The notes: generated by a model not told the origin, from the sequence alone. A DNA stretch of 43,038 nt from Sedimentisphaerales bacterium (GCA_016930855.1 JAFGFX010000047.1:1-43038), one strand, 5' to 3'; shown: positions 8,145 to 16,354, counted from the first letter of the stretch. Made by a program: numbers and translations.

Positions 8145-9824
8145 ATGAACATTCAACAACAGGCAATGCTGGCGGTGAATATCACCAATTGGTGGGTATG
8201 GGTTTTGGTGTTTCTGTTTCTGTTTGTGTTCTTCACCCTGTTTTACCTGGCGTCGCGCTACAAGCGCTGTCCGTCGGACCGGATACTGGTCAAGTACGGC
8301 CGGGTGGGCGGGGCCAGCCGCTGCATCCACGGGGGCGGCACCTTTGTCCTGCCGCTGATTCAGGATTACGCCTACCTGAGCCTGACGCCCATGACCATCA
8401 GCATCCCCCTGCAGAACGCCCTGTCGCTGCAGAACATCCGGATCAACGTGCCCAGCACGTTCACCGTGGGGGTCAGCACCGATCCGGCGATCATGAACAA
8501 CGCGGCCGAACGCCTGCTGCGGCTGCCGCCGCGCGACATCGAGGAGATGGCCAAGGAGATCATCTTCGGCCAGTTGCGTCTGACGGTCGCGTCGCTGACC
8601 ATCGAGCAGATCAACCAGGACCGGGAAAGCTTCCTGGAGTCGATCCGCAAGAACGTGGAGCCCGAGCTGAACAAGATCGGCCTCTACCTGATCAACGTGA
8701 ACATCACCGACATCACCGACGAGTCCGACTACATCGAGAGCATCGGCAAGAAGGCGTCCTCCGAGGCGATCAACAAGGCCAAGGTCGACGTGGCCGAGCA
8801 GGAGAAAAACGGCGCCATCGGCGAGGCGCAGGCCAATCGCGAGAAGGAAATCCGCGTGGCGGAGAACATGGCCGAGGCCGAGAAGGGCAAGAAGAAGGCC
8901 GACGCGGACCGGCGGGTGTTCGTCCAGCAGCAGGAAACGATGGCCGCCATCGGCGAGGCCGAGGCGGACCGGGAGAAGGAGATCAAGGTCGCCGAAAATC
9001 TCGCCGCCGCCGACAAGGGCCGCAAGACCGCCGAGGCCGACAAGCGGATTTACATCCAGCAGCAGGAGGCCGGCGCCGTCAAGGGCGAGAAGCAGGCCGA
9101 GGCCGACCGGCGGATCTACGTCCAGGAACAGGAATCGCTGGCCATCGATGGCGAGAACAAAGCCAAGGCGGAGATCGCCGATTTCAATGCCACGCTCGCC
9201 ACCAAGGTGGCGGCCGCCCTGCAGAAGGGCGAGGTCGCCAAGCGCCAGGCCGAGGTCGAGATCCAGAAGGCCCAGTATCTCGCCGAGCAGGAGCGGCTCA
9301 ACGCCGAGGAGGTCGTCAAGAAGGAGATCGAGAAACGCAAGATCGAGATCGCCGCCGAGGCCGAGGCCGAGCGGCTGCGCCGGGAGGCCAAGGGGCAGGC
9401 GGACGCCATCCTGGCCAAGTATGAGGCGGAGGCCAAAGGGGTTCGGCAGGTGCTCGACGCCAAGGCCGAGGGCTATCAATCCCTGGTGGGCAGTTGCCAC
9501 GGCGACGCCAAGGCCGCCGCGACGCTGCTGATGATCGAGAAGATCGAGGAGATCGTCGCCCGCCAGGTCGAGGCCATCAAGAATATCAAGATCGACAAGG
9601 TGACCGTCTGGGACACCGGCGGTGACGGCAAGGGCGGCAACTCCACCTCGAATTTCCTGTCCGGCCTGATCCGCTCGCTCCCGCCGCTGCAGGATGTCGC
9701 GGGCATGGCCGGCGTGCAGTTGCCGGAGTATCTGGGCCGGATGGCCGAGACGAACGCCGGCGAAACCGCCGCCCAGACGACGGCTGCGGCCAAACCGGAC
9801 AAACCAAAGGGCCGGGACGCCTGA
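8145..9824 (+). CDS. Flotillin family protein (SPFH/band 7)
   Basis: 559 residues. I chose ATG 8145 because ACGGAGG (8131-8137) is 7 nt upstream; the ATG at 8139 is only 1 nt from it. One N-terminal membrane segment (about 15-36, very Phe/Leu-rich) is followed by the SPFH/band 7 domain (about 40-215) and then a long Ala/Glu/Lys/Arg coiled coil (about 215-430). The C-terminal part (about 430-520) resembles the flotillin oligomerisation region (AKAAATLLMIEKIEEIVARQ). The coiled coil holds near-repeats of 44 residues, made of 22-residue (two-hendecad) units. It likely forms ring- or cage-like membrane scaffolds with the NfeD-like protein encoded just upstream. It is closest in layout to YqiK/FloT-type flotillins, not FloA. 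A strong terminator follows. Confidence 0.9.
   Translation: MNIQQQAMLAVNITNWWVWVLVFLFLFVFFTLFYLASRYKRCPSDRILVKYGRVGGASRCIHGGGTFVLPLIQDYAYLSLTPMTISIPLQNALSLQNIRINVPSTFTVGVSTDPAIMNNAAERLLRLPPRDIEEMAKEIIFGQLRLTVASLTIEQINQDRESFLESIRKNVEPELNKIGLYLINVNITDITDESDYIESIGKKASSEAINKAKVDVAEQEKNGAIGEAQANREKEIRVAENMAEAEKGKKKADADRRVFVQQQETMAAIGEAEADREKEIKVAENLAAADKGRKTAEADKRIYIQQQEAGAVKGEKQAEADRRIYVQEQESLAIDGENKAKAEIADFNATLATKVAAALQKGEVAKRQAEVEIQKAQYLAEQERLNAEEVVKKEIEKRKIEIAAEAEAERLRREAKGQADAILAKYEAEAKGVRQVLDAKAEGYQSLVGSCHGDAKAAATLLMIEKIEEIVARQVEAIKNIKIDKVTVWDTGGDGKGGNSTSNFLSGLIRSLPPLQDVAGMAGVQLPEYLGRMAETNAGETAAQTTAAAKPDKPKGRDA
8814..9164 (+). repeat. Internal 132/66-bp repeats in the flotillin coiled coil
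   Basis: The segment coding AIGEAQANREKEIRVAEN starts at 8814 and its close copy AIGEAEADREKEIKVAEN at 8946, exactly 132 bp (44 codons) later. Shorter related units begin at 9075 (AVKGEKQAEADRRIYVQ) and 9141 (AIDGENKAKAEI), 66 bp apart. The period of 22 residues equals two hendecads, so the repeat builds a regular coiled-coil stalk. Copies differ at many bases, so this is an old duplication and not a recent slippage product. Confidence 0.7.
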
Positions 9825-9871
9825 ACGGTCGACCTGGATAACTGGTTTCGTGACCAATAAACTCAGTTGAT

Positions 9872-9904
9872 AAAAAACACCCCCGCAATCGGGGGTGTTT
9901 TTTT
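9872..9904. terminator. Strong bidirectional intrinsic terminator
   Basis: Stem AACACCCCC / GGGGGTGTT with a 6-nt loop, a run of T (9898-9904) on the plus strand and a run of A (9872-9877) that becomes T on the other strand. It lies between the convergent flotillin (plus) and Mce-protein (minus) genes and can end both transcripts. Confidence 0.92.
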
Positions 9905-9927
9905 GCCTTCTTGGCCGGCGGCCGGGT

Positions 9928-10998
9928 TCAGTTTTCCTTGTACAGGATGCCGCGTTCCTTCCAGACGGTGATCTGCTGGCGGAATTCCTCGATCGCCAGC
10001 TTGAGCGTGCCCAGCGTGTCGGTCAGGGCTTCATACAGGCGGGGGTCGTTTAGCAGCAGGCTGGCGGTGCCCGAGCCCTGGGACACGCTTTTTATGAGGG
10101 CATCGAGGCCTTGCAGTGCCCGGGCGAACTCGTCGGCGGCCGTCTGGATGTGGACGGCGGTCTCGTGGACGTCCTGGCCGGCGTTTTCGACGGCGCCGTC
10201 GATGCGGCCGACGGTCCGGCGGCCGTCGGCCAGCAGGGTTCGGGCGTCGCGGACGAGGTCCTGGATCTCCTGGATCGTCAGGCGGCCGGTCTCGGTCAGC
10301 TCGGCGAATCGGGCCAGAGATTCCTTGATTAGGCGGCGGTTGTCCGGATCGCCGACGATCCGGTCGAGATGTTCGCAGGTTCGATCCAGACGCATCACCA
10401 CGGTGGTCAGGTTGGCCCGCACGCGGTTGGGATCGGACCGGTCGACCAGTTCCGGCGGCAGGGGTTCCAGTTGGCTGCCAAGCTGCGTGCTCAGCCGGGT
10501 CAGCGAGTCGGCCAGGGCGTTGATTTTCTGCTGCATGGCTTCGGGGATGAACTGCCCGCCGGGATAGACGATGCCCTGCAGGACCTCGCCGCCGGAGAGC
10601 ATCTGGGTCGAGGCGGCCTCGTACAGGTCGAACTGGATGTAGCTGCTGCTCAGGCCGCTTTGGACGATCTTGGGCGTGATGTTGCGGGGGATGTGGTGCT
10701 CGGCGTCGAAGGCCGCGTGCACCACGATCTGGTAGCTCTGCCGCTCGGGATGATCCAGTTCGGCCAGCATGCGGGGCGGCTCCACCCGCAGGACGTATCC
10801 CACGCGATAGCCGCAGAAGTAGACCTCCGAGTTCTGCTGGATGCCCATGGCCTGGGGGAAATAGATGGTGACGGTCCGGGAATCCATCCGGTGGACCAGC
10901 AGGGGCAGGTCCCCGAATTGCAGGACCAGCCAGGCCAGCGCCGCCAGTCCCAGCGAGACGAACAAGGCCACCATGAGATTTCTTCGGGTTTCCTGCAT
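9928..10998 (-). CDS. MlaD/Mce-family lipid transport protein
   Basis: 356 residues from ATG 10998 (MQETRRNLMVALFV); AGGA about 9 nt upstream supports this start over the more distal one at 11076. It has one N-terminal membrane anchor (about 8-28), then a Mce/MlaD domain (about 36-120: VTIYFPQAMGIQQNSEVYFCGYRVGYV, split here as VTIYFPQAMGIQ and YFCGYRVGYV). A long helical C-terminal part with many Leu/Ala/Asp heptads (about 180-340) is expected to form a periplasmic needle or coiled coil. It is the third gene of a permease-ATPase-Mce operon and would be the periplasmic lipid-binding component bridging to the outer membrane. The length of the helical tail resembles PqiB/YebT-like or Mce-type rather than E. 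coli MlaD (about 180 residues). Confidence 0.88.
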   Translation of the reverse strand: MQETRRNLMVALFVSLGLAALAWLVLQFGDLPLLVHRMDSRTVTIYFPQAMGIQQNSEVYFCGYRVGYVLRVEPPRMLAELDHPERQSYQIVVHAAFDAEHHIPRNITPKIVQSGLSSSYIQFDLYEAASTQMLSGGEVLQGIVYPGGQFIPEAMQQKINALADSLTRLSTQLGSQLEPLPPELVDRSDPNRVRANLTTVVMRLDRTCEHLDRIVGDPDNRRLIKESLARFAELTETGRLTIQEIQDLVRDARTLLADGRRTVGRIDGAVENAGQDVHETAVHIQTAADEFARALQGLDALIKSVSQGSGTASLLLNDPRLYEALTDTLGTLKLAIEEFRQQITVWKERGILYKEN

Positions 10999-11096
10999 AG
11001 CGAGCGTATCCTGCTTTCCGATTGACTGCGGCCGTACAGCATACAACGGACCGCCCGCCGAATCAACCGGCCGCACGTGCCAATTTATAACCGCGG

Positions 11097-11885
11097 CTAG
11101 AGGAGGTCTCCATCCAGTCCGTCGCTGCGGCCCTGTAAAAAGTACTGGACCTCGTCCTGTTGGCTTTGCCGGATCTGGCTGGGGGTGCCGTCGGCGACGA
11201 TCCGGCCGTGGCTGAGCATGACGATCCGGTCGCCGACCTTGTAGGCGCTGTGCAGATCGTGCGTCACGACGATCGAGGTGATCTTCAACTCCCGCTGGAG
11301 CTTGATGATCAGGTCGTTGATGACCTCGGCCCGGATGGGGTCCAGGCCCGTGGTGGGCTCGTCGTAGAGGATCACCTCCGGCGAGAGGGCGATGGCCCGG
11401 GCCAGGGCCACGCGCTTGATCTGGCCGCCCGACAGTTCGCTGGGCAGCCGGTCGCCGAAGCCGGCCAGGCCGACGATCGCGAGCTTGTCCTGCACGATCC
11501 GGTCGATCTGCTCGGCGGGATAGTCCGTGTGCTGCACCAGGGGGAAGGCCACGTTTTGGGCGGCGGTTTCGCTGTCGAACAGGGCGCCGGCCTGGAAGAG
11601 AAAGCCGCAGCGGCGGCGCATGGCGGTCAGACGGCTTTCCGGCAGATTGTCGATGCGGACCCGGTCGAAGTACACCTCGCCCCGGTCGGGCCGGATCAGG
11701 ACGATCAGGTGCTTGAGCAGGACGGTCTTGCCGCAGCCGCTGGGGCCGATGATGACGGTGGTCTTGCCCCGCTCCAGGTGCAGGTGAATATCGGTAAGGG
11801 CCTGTACTCTGCCGAAACGCTTGATTACGCCTCGCAGCTCAAACAGGGATTTTGTCGATTCGATTTCGGTTGCACTCTGCGCCAT
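11097..11885 (-). CDS. ABC transporter ATPase, MlaF type
   Basis: 262-residue nucleotide-binding subunit of a phospholipid ABC transporter. Walker A GPSGCGKT at 47-54, signature LSGGQ at 151-155, Walker B with catalytic Glu VILYDEP at 171-177, D-loop TTGLDP, and switch His in VVTHDLHSA. The sequence between Walker A and signature (FLFQAGALFDSETAAQNV) is the typical MlaF/Ttg2A Q-loop region. It lies between the MlaE-like permease and the MlaD-like gene, all on the minus strand. The start MAQSATEIES at 11885 has a short, non-conserved N-terminal extension of about 12 residues before the ABC core. Confidence 0.93.
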   Translation of the reverse strand: MAQSATEIESTKSLFELRGVIKRFGRVQALTDIHLHLERGKTTVIIGPSGCGKTVLLKHLIVLIRPDRGEVYFDRVRIDNLPESRLTAMRRRCGFLFQAGALFDSETAAQNVAFPLVQHTDYPAEQIDRIVQDKLAIVGLAGFGDRLPSELSGGQIKRVALARAIALSPEVILYDEPTTGLDPIRAEVINDLIIKLQRELKITSIVVTHDLHSAYKVGDRIVMLSHGRIVADGTPSQIRQSQQDEVQYFLQGRSDGLDGDLL

Positions 11886-12011
11886 ACGACATTCCCGGTT
11901 CCTTTGGCCTGGTGCGATACCCCCGGCCGGCTGGCTGGCGGGGCTCAGCGGTTCGCTGTGGCCCTCGCCCGGAGACCGCGTCGACGAACCGGCCGGTGGG
12001 GTTTCTTTCGC

Positions 12012-12833
12012 TTAGAGGACGATCCGCAGCCCCCAGATGGTTTCGTAGATGCCCTTGAAGATCACCGCCAGGGCGAAATCCAACGCCAGGATGGTCAGGA
12101 AGCTGTTGACGAAGGCCTCGGTGCAGGCCTTGCCCACCCCATGGGCGCCCGGCTGGCAGTCAAAGCCCTTGAAGCAGCCGATCAGGGCGATCACGGCCCC
12201 GAAGAAGACGCCCTTGATCAGGCCGATCAGGATATCCCACTTTTCGACCACGTGGGCGCTGAAATACCAGTAGGCGTTGCTGTTGACGCCGAAATGACAG
12301 ACGGTGATGAGGTAGCCGCCCAGAACGCCCATGAAATCGGCGTAGATCGTCAGGCAGGGCGTCAGCAGCACGCAGGCCCAGAAGCGGGGCACGACCAGGT
12401 GCTTGATGGGATCGGCGCCCATGGCCCGCAGGGCGTCGATCTGTTCGGTCACGTGCATGGTGCCCAGTTCCGCCGTCAGGGCGCCGCCGACCCGCCCGGC
12501 CAGCATCATGGCGGCCAGCACCGGGCCCAGCTCCTTGACGACCGTTATGTTGATCAGGCTGCCCAGCCGCTCCTCCAGGCCGGCGCCCTTGAACTGTTGG
12601 TAACTCTGGACGGCCAGCGTCATGCCCACGAACGCCCCGGTGATCATGACGACGGGAACGCTCTTGTTGCCGATCTCGTACATCTGGGCCCAGATCCGGG
12701 CCCGTCCGGCGGAGCGCCGACCGGCGCCGGCGTGGAACAGGCCGTGAAACAAGACCTGCCAGTTGAACCGCCAGAATCGTCCCCACTCATCCAGTCGCGC
12801 CAGAAGTCGTGTCACTGCCTTCAGATTTCGCAT
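12012..12833 (-). CDS. MlaE-family ABC transporter permease
   Basis: 273 residues from ATG 12833 (MRNLKAVTRLLA); AAGGAA about 10 nt upstream supports it. The frame stays open upstream as far as 13451, but that part is not MlaE-like and holds a terminator and promoter. Family landmarks: GAFVGMTLAVQSYQQF near 65-80, the conserved core ELGPVLAAMMLAGRVGGAL at about 100-118, and the AELGTMHVTEQIDALRAMG coupling segment just after, followed by four to five membrane helices. First gene of the E-F-D type operon; together they are predicted to move phospholipids between inner and outer membranes. No MlaB (STAS) or MlaC gene is adjacent. Confidence 0.93.
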   Translation of the reverse strand: MRNLKAVTRLLARLDEWGRFWRFNWQVLFHGLFHAGAGRRSAGRARIWAQMYEIGNKSVPVVMITGAFVGMTLAVQSYQQFKGAGLEERLGSLINITVVKELGPVLAAMMLAGRVGGALTAELGTMHVTEQIDALRAMGADPIKHLVVPRFWACVLLTPCLTIYADFMGVLGGYLITVCHFGVNSNAYWYFSAHVVEKWDILIGLIKGVFFGAVIALIGCFKGFDCQPGAHGVGKACTEAFVNSFLTILALDFALAVIFKGIYETIWGLRIVL

Positions 12834-12956
12834 ACGCGATCGGTTCCTTCCACCGTCGGACAAAAGAGACGCCCGAGGAGCCGCGCTTGTCCGGGCGGCT
12901 TCGCTGGTCCTGGCCTTGGGCGGAAAAAGACGCTGCGGATTGCCTTGATGGGCTAT

Positions 12957-12985
12957 AAGATAGGGTTTGAAATCTTGTTTGGCAA
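12957..12985 (-). promoter_or_regulatory. Predicted promoter of the mla-like operon
   Basis: On the minus strand: -35 TTGCCA (12985-12980), a 17-nt spacer, and -10 TATCTT (12962-12957). The start of transcription would be near 12950, about 118 nt before the permease ATG, and just downstream of the terminator of the preceding gene. Confidence 0.55.
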
Positions 12986-13004
12986 TACCAACCTGGAAGA
13001 GAAC

Positions 13005-13046
13005 AAAAAAAAAGGCCCGTTCCGCCAGATGAGAAGGTCGGGACGG
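13005..13046 (-). terminator. Intrinsic terminator of the Ser/Arg-rich gene
   Basis: On the minus strand CCGTCCCG (13046-13039) pairs with CGGAACGG (13024-13017), 7 of 8 positions, loop 14 nt, followed by GCC and nine T (13013-13005). Placed between the secreted-protein gene and the mla promoter. Confidence 0.6.
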
Positions 13047-13104
13047 ATTCGGCCGGTGGACCGTCCAGGCATCCTGGCCGGACATTCGGCACAAACAAGC
13101 CATG

Positions 13105-13132
13105 ATGGGCCCGCCCGTTAGGGCGGGCCCAT
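13105..13132. other. Perfect 12-bp inverted repeat
   Basis: ATGGGCCCGCCC, loop GTTA, GGGCGGGCCCAT. A very stable hairpin 68 bp beyond the stop codon of the Ser/Arg-rich gene. No T-run follows directly on either strand, so it may act as a 3' stabiliser or work with the T-run terminator at 13005-13046. Confidence 0.7.
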
Positions 13133-13200
13133 CGGTTCGCTGGAACGTTTCCACACCGCCGCTGTCGAAAAACCTGCGCTCCCTTGGTCCGTTGGATGAC

Positions 13201-15093
13201 CTAAAACCGCAGGCCCAGGCAGAACTGGGTCCGGAAGAGATCCGGCCAGCATTGATTCCAGAGCAGGGACGCGTGCTTCCAGTGAAAGCGGACGCGGTGA
13301 TAGCCGAACGGATTGAGCCAGCGGAGCCAGAATCGCCGGGCCAGGCCGGACCAGCCGACATGGCTGTACGAGCCGGGGTACCAGCTGACGTATTGGCCGG
13401 CGGGATAGTAGGGATCGGCATAGACCGCCGAGCCGTAATACGGATCGACATACGGGTAATCGGTCACGACCGGATCGTAATACCCGCCGCCGTAGTATCC
13501 GCCATCGTAATAGCCACCGCCGTAATAACCGCCGTCGTAATAGCTGCCGTAGCCGTAGTCGCCGTAGTAGCAGGCCATCGACGGCAGGCTCACGGTGCTT
13601 ATCACCGGCGGATAGATCACCGGGTTGAGCCAGTTGGTGAAGTAGTTGATGGTGGTTCGGTTCCGGATGACGATCTTGGGCGGCCGGGCCACGAAGAGTC
13701 TGGGCAGGCTGCGGATGGCGCGGATCGCGCGGGTACCCCACTGAGGGTGATGGCCGGCGCTAATCAGCGGGCGGCCGTGGCCCCCCGGTCCGCCGAGGGC
13801 CGGCCGGCTGCGGTGGGGCAGGACCATCCGGGTGGTCCGATCCGGCCTTGCGGCCGATCCGATTAAGCGGCCGGTGTTCGCCAATCCGCTTCGAGCCAGG
13901 CCGCTGGTACGATCGCCGCGGGCCAGGCTGCCGGCATCCTGGCGCCGGGCCGCCAGGCCGCTGCCGCCGGTTCGCCGGCGGGACTCGGATGACGAGACCA
14001 TTCGGGTGGTGGTTTGGGTTTCGGCCAGTACGGACGAGCGGGTCTTCTCCGATCGGTTCGAAAGTGACTGCTGGCCGGATCGTACGATCCGCAGGCTGCC
14101 GGAAGAGGCCTCGGAAGTCGAGCGGCCGCGGGTCGCATTATCCGCCGGGCCGGTCGAATCGCTGCGAACCGTCCGAATGGTGCGGACCGTGCCCGCTGTC
14201 GCCGCGCTGTTGTGGCGCGATGGGTCGGCCTTGACCGCCGCGGCACCTGCGATGCCCGTTTCCTGCCGGCGGGAATTGTCCGCCAGGCGGACGGTGCTTG
14301 TCGAGCGGGTTCGATCCGGATTGGTCGAGCGGCCGGTATCGAGACGCATCGCCGAGCGGACGGAGCTGGTGTTGGCGTTACGGATTTCGCCAGCACTGGA
14401 CCGGCTCGTCGCAAGACGTTTCGACGGCAAGTCGATGGTGGTCGCCCGGCTGGAGGAGGAGCTTGCCGTGCGCGAGCTGGCGGTGCGGACCGCGGAACGG
14501 GCCGGGTCCGCGGGCGAACTTGGGGACAGGCGAATCGAGGATGTTTTTGAGGTCGAGCTGGAGCGCAGCGGGCTCGAGCGGGACGTGGTCCGCGAGATGG
14601 AGATCCGGCTCGATGCGGTGCCCGCCGAGGAGGACATCCTGCCGTTGACGCCGGCAGAGCGGTTCGAGGTGACGGCCCTCGGCGTCGAACGGGTCGATAT
14701 AGAGATGCTGGAGCGGTTGCTTATAGTGGGCGCGGCCGGCCGGGAACGGATCGTGCTGCGGCTCAGTGTCGCCGAGGGGCGGCTTGTGCTGCGGCTTGGT
14801 GCGGCGGCCGAACGGCTCATGCTGCGACTGGGTGTTGCCGGGGAACGCGCCGTGCGGCTGCCCAGCGCGGGCGCGGAGTGCGCTGGTGTGGAGCGGCTGG
14901 CGCGTTGCGCGGACGAGGAACTGGCCCGGCTGGTCCGCTGGGAGGCCGGACTGCGCGAGGAAGGGCGTTGGGCCGCCTGGGTTTTGGCCTCCGCCGCCGC
15001 CGCGGCCAGCAATCCCAGGATCGAGATGAACACAATGAATCCCGTCCTCTTATTACGGTGGGGTGATGTGGATGATATTGCGTGCCTGGCCAT
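13201..15093 (-). CDS. Secreted Ser/Arg-rich protein with Tyr/Gly repeats, function unknown
   Basis: 630 residues from ATG 15093; GGAGG 5 nt upstream decides this start. An N-terminal signal (basic MARHAISSTSPHRNKR, hydrophobic core GFIVFISILGLLAAAA, then AEAKT) predicts export. Residues about 40-430 are low complexity, dominated by Ser, Arg, Thr and Ala, with loose repeats such as PSRSTSRPSATLSRST. Residues about 430-505 are more globular (KIVIRNRTTINYFTNW). Residues about 508-551 are Tyr/Gly-rich, with two exact copies of DGGYYGGGYY. The last 80 residues are rich in Trp, Phe and Arg, with cysteines near the end. No enzyme motif is seen. A strongly basic exported protein with Tyr-rich repeats could bind anionic polymers in the envelope or matrix; that is speculation. 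It is monocistronic, with its own terminator. Confidence 0.75.
   Translation of the reverse strand: MARHAISSTSPHRNKRTGFIVFISILGLLAAAAAEAKTQAAQRPSSRSPASQRTSRASSSSAQRASRSTPAHSAPALGSRTARSPATPSRSMSRSAAAPSRSTSRPSATLSRSTIRSRPAAPTISNRSSISISTRSTPRAVTSNRSAGVNGRMSSSAGTASSRISISRTTSRSSPLRSSSTSKTSSIRLSPSSPADPARSAVRTASSRTASSSSSRATTIDLPSKRLATSRSSAGEIRNANTSSVRSAMRLDTGRSTNPDRTRSTSTVRLADNSRRQETGIAGAAAVKADPSRHNSAATAGTVRTIRTVRSDSTGPADNATRGRSTSEASSGSLRIVRSGQQSLSNRSEKTRSSVLAETQTTTRMVSSSESRRRTGGSGLAARRQDAGSLARGDRTSGLARSGLANTGRLIGSAARPDRTTRMVLPHRSRPALGGPGGHGRPLISAGHHPQWGTRAIRAIRSLPRLFVARPPKIVIRNRTTINYFTNWLNPVIYPPVISTVSLPSMACYYGDYGYGSYYDGGYYGGGYYDGGYYGGGYYDPVVTDYPYVDPYYGSAVYADPYYPAGQYVSWYPGSYSHVGWSGLARRFWLRWLNPFGYHRVRFHWKHASLLWNQCWPDLFRTQFCLGLRF
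13474..13533 (-). repeat. 30-bp tandem repeat coding for DGGYYGGGYY
   Basis: Two adjacent 30-bp units (13474-13503 and 13504-13533) with a few base changes, followed by a partial third unit from 13534. They encode the ten-residue repeat in the secreted Ser/Arg-rich protein. Copy number could vary between strains. Confidence 0.75.
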
Positions 15094-15481
15094 GACAACC
15101 TCCTTCCGCCTGCCGGTATTTGTCAATCCCGGCTCTGGGCCGTATCGGCCTATCGGATTGTCGGATGCGTTATGCAGCAACTAGAACGTATGACCCCCGC
15201 CGCGCCCGTCGGGTTAGGAACTATTTGCCGGCCGGGCCGGCGTTATCGCCGGAAAAATGCCCCCTATCGAGGTTGCCAAACGGCCCCGGGCAGTTTTTGT
15301 CCCAACGGGGGTCTCCAGCGGCGGGGAATATAGGGTTGTATCGCCCGGCCGGGAAAGCTAAGCTGGATATATCCTGTCACATCCCCCCCGAAGGGGGTAT
15401 GACGGCCGCGAGGGACGCACCGGAGGGGATATCCCGCGTCCGCGGCGGATTCGTTGGAAATACGTGGGAAAGGACGAGATC
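15094..15481. other. Divergent intergenic region between the Ser/Arg-rich gene and panB
   Basis: 388 bp without a gene. It includes a hairpin at 15376-15403. A TTGACA on the minus strand close to the Ser/Arg-rich gene is too near the start codon to serve it as a -35. I see no convincing promoter pair for panB; GGATATATCC at 15365-15374 is a palindrome of unknown meaning. Confidence 0.5.
15376..15403 (+). other. Hairpin in the panB leader region
   Basis: Imperfect inverted repeat: GTCA-C-ATCCCCC on the left and GGGGGTATGAC on the right around a short CCGAA-type loop, about 80 nt before panB. No T-run follows. It could be an RNA structure of the panB leader; I do not recognise it as a known riboswitch. 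Confidence 0.4.
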
Positions 15482-16354
15482 GTGGCGGAGAAGATCACGC
15501 TGGGCCTGTTAAAGAGACGCAAGCAGATGGGTCGCCCTTTTGCGGCGCTGACCTGTTACGATTATGCCATGGCGGTCCTGCTGCAGGAGGCGGGCATCGA
15601 GTGCATCCTGGTGGGCGATTCGCTGGCCCAGGTGGTTCTCGGCCATCCGACCACCTGGCAGGCCCGTCTGGATATCATGCTGACCCTTACGGCGGCCGTC
15701 CGCCGGGGGGCGCCGCAGGCCTACCTGGTGGGGGACATGCCCTTTTTGAGCTACCAGATCAATACGGAGGAGGCGATCCGCCATGCCGGCCGGTTTCTGC
15801 AGGAGGCCGGCTGCGACGCCGTGAAGTTCGAGTTGTCCGGGGCCGATCTGGACTTGGTGAAGGCCCTGAGCCGCGCGGGGATCCCGGTGATGGCCCACCT
15901 GGGGTACAAGCCGCAGTACGCCGGGCGGCTGGACAGCGTCGTTCAGGCCCGGACGGCCGACCAGGCCCGCCAACTCCTGGTTGACGCCGAGGCGATGGTG
16001 GACGCCGGCGCCTGCAGCATCCTGCTGGAATGCGTCACGGCCTGCGCCGCCCGCGCCGTGACCGAGCGGGTCTGTGTCCCGGTGATCGGGTGCGGCAGCG
16101 GACCGTACTGCGACGGGCAGGTGCTGGTTCTCCATGACGTGCTGGGCCTGCCGGGAGCGCAGAAGGTCAAGTTTTGCCGGGAGTTTGTCTCGCTGACCGA
16201 TCCCATCCGCCAGGCGGTCGAGACCTATTGCCGCGAGGTCCGCCAGGGCACGTTTCCGGATGACGCCCACAGTTATCACATGAAGCCGGATGAGTTGCCG
16301 GACGGCGTCGGGGAGCCGACCTGCCGGCCGGAGCCCCAGAAGCCCCCGGCCTAG
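15482..16354 (+). CDS. panB: 3-methyl-2-oxobutanoate hydroxymethyltransferase (PanB)
   Basis: First enzyme of pantothenate synthesis: it transfers a hydroxymethyl group from 5,10-methylene-tetrahydrofolate to 2-oxoisovalerate, giving ketopantoate. 290 residues, a TIM-barrel family of usual length. I chose GTG 15482 because AAAGGA (15469-15474) is 7 nt upstream; the GTG at 15464 lies before this site. With this start the metal ligands fall on D45 (VGDSLAQVVLGH) and D84 (VGDMPFLSYQ), the same numbers as in E. coli PanB, and the substrate Glu is E116 (VKFE). The tail after about 265 is Pro-rich and variable. panC is not adjacent. Confidence 0.95.
   Translation: MAEKITLGLLKRRKQMGRPFAALTCYDYAMAVLLQEAGIECILVGDSLAQVVLGHPTTWQARLDIMLTLTAAVRRGAPQAYLVGDMPFLSYQINTEEAIRHAGRFLQEAGCDAVKFELSGADLDLVKALSRAGIPVMAHLGYKPQYAGRLDSVVQARTADQARQLLVDAEAMVDAGACSILLECVTACAARAVTERVCVPVIGCGSGPYCDGQVLVLHDVLGLPGAQKVKFCREFVSLTDPIRQAVETYCREVRQGTFPDDAHSYHMKPDELPDGVGEPTCRPEPQKPPA

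Larger units (their letters stand above)
12834..13200. other. Intergenic region upstream of the mla-like operon
   Basis: 367 bp between the end of the Ser/Arg-rich gene and the permease start, both on the minus strand. It holds a hairpin (13105-13132), a T-run terminator (13005-13046) and a promoter (12957-12985). No gene is seen in it. Confidence 0.7.

Noticed and set aside
13832-15184. 450-codon open frame on the plus strand, opposite the Ser/Arg-rich gene
   Set aside because: It is the complement of Ser/Arg codons (Glu/Arg/Val-rich, no family features), has no supported start, and the minus frame has a signal peptide and a strong RBS. It is a composition shadow.
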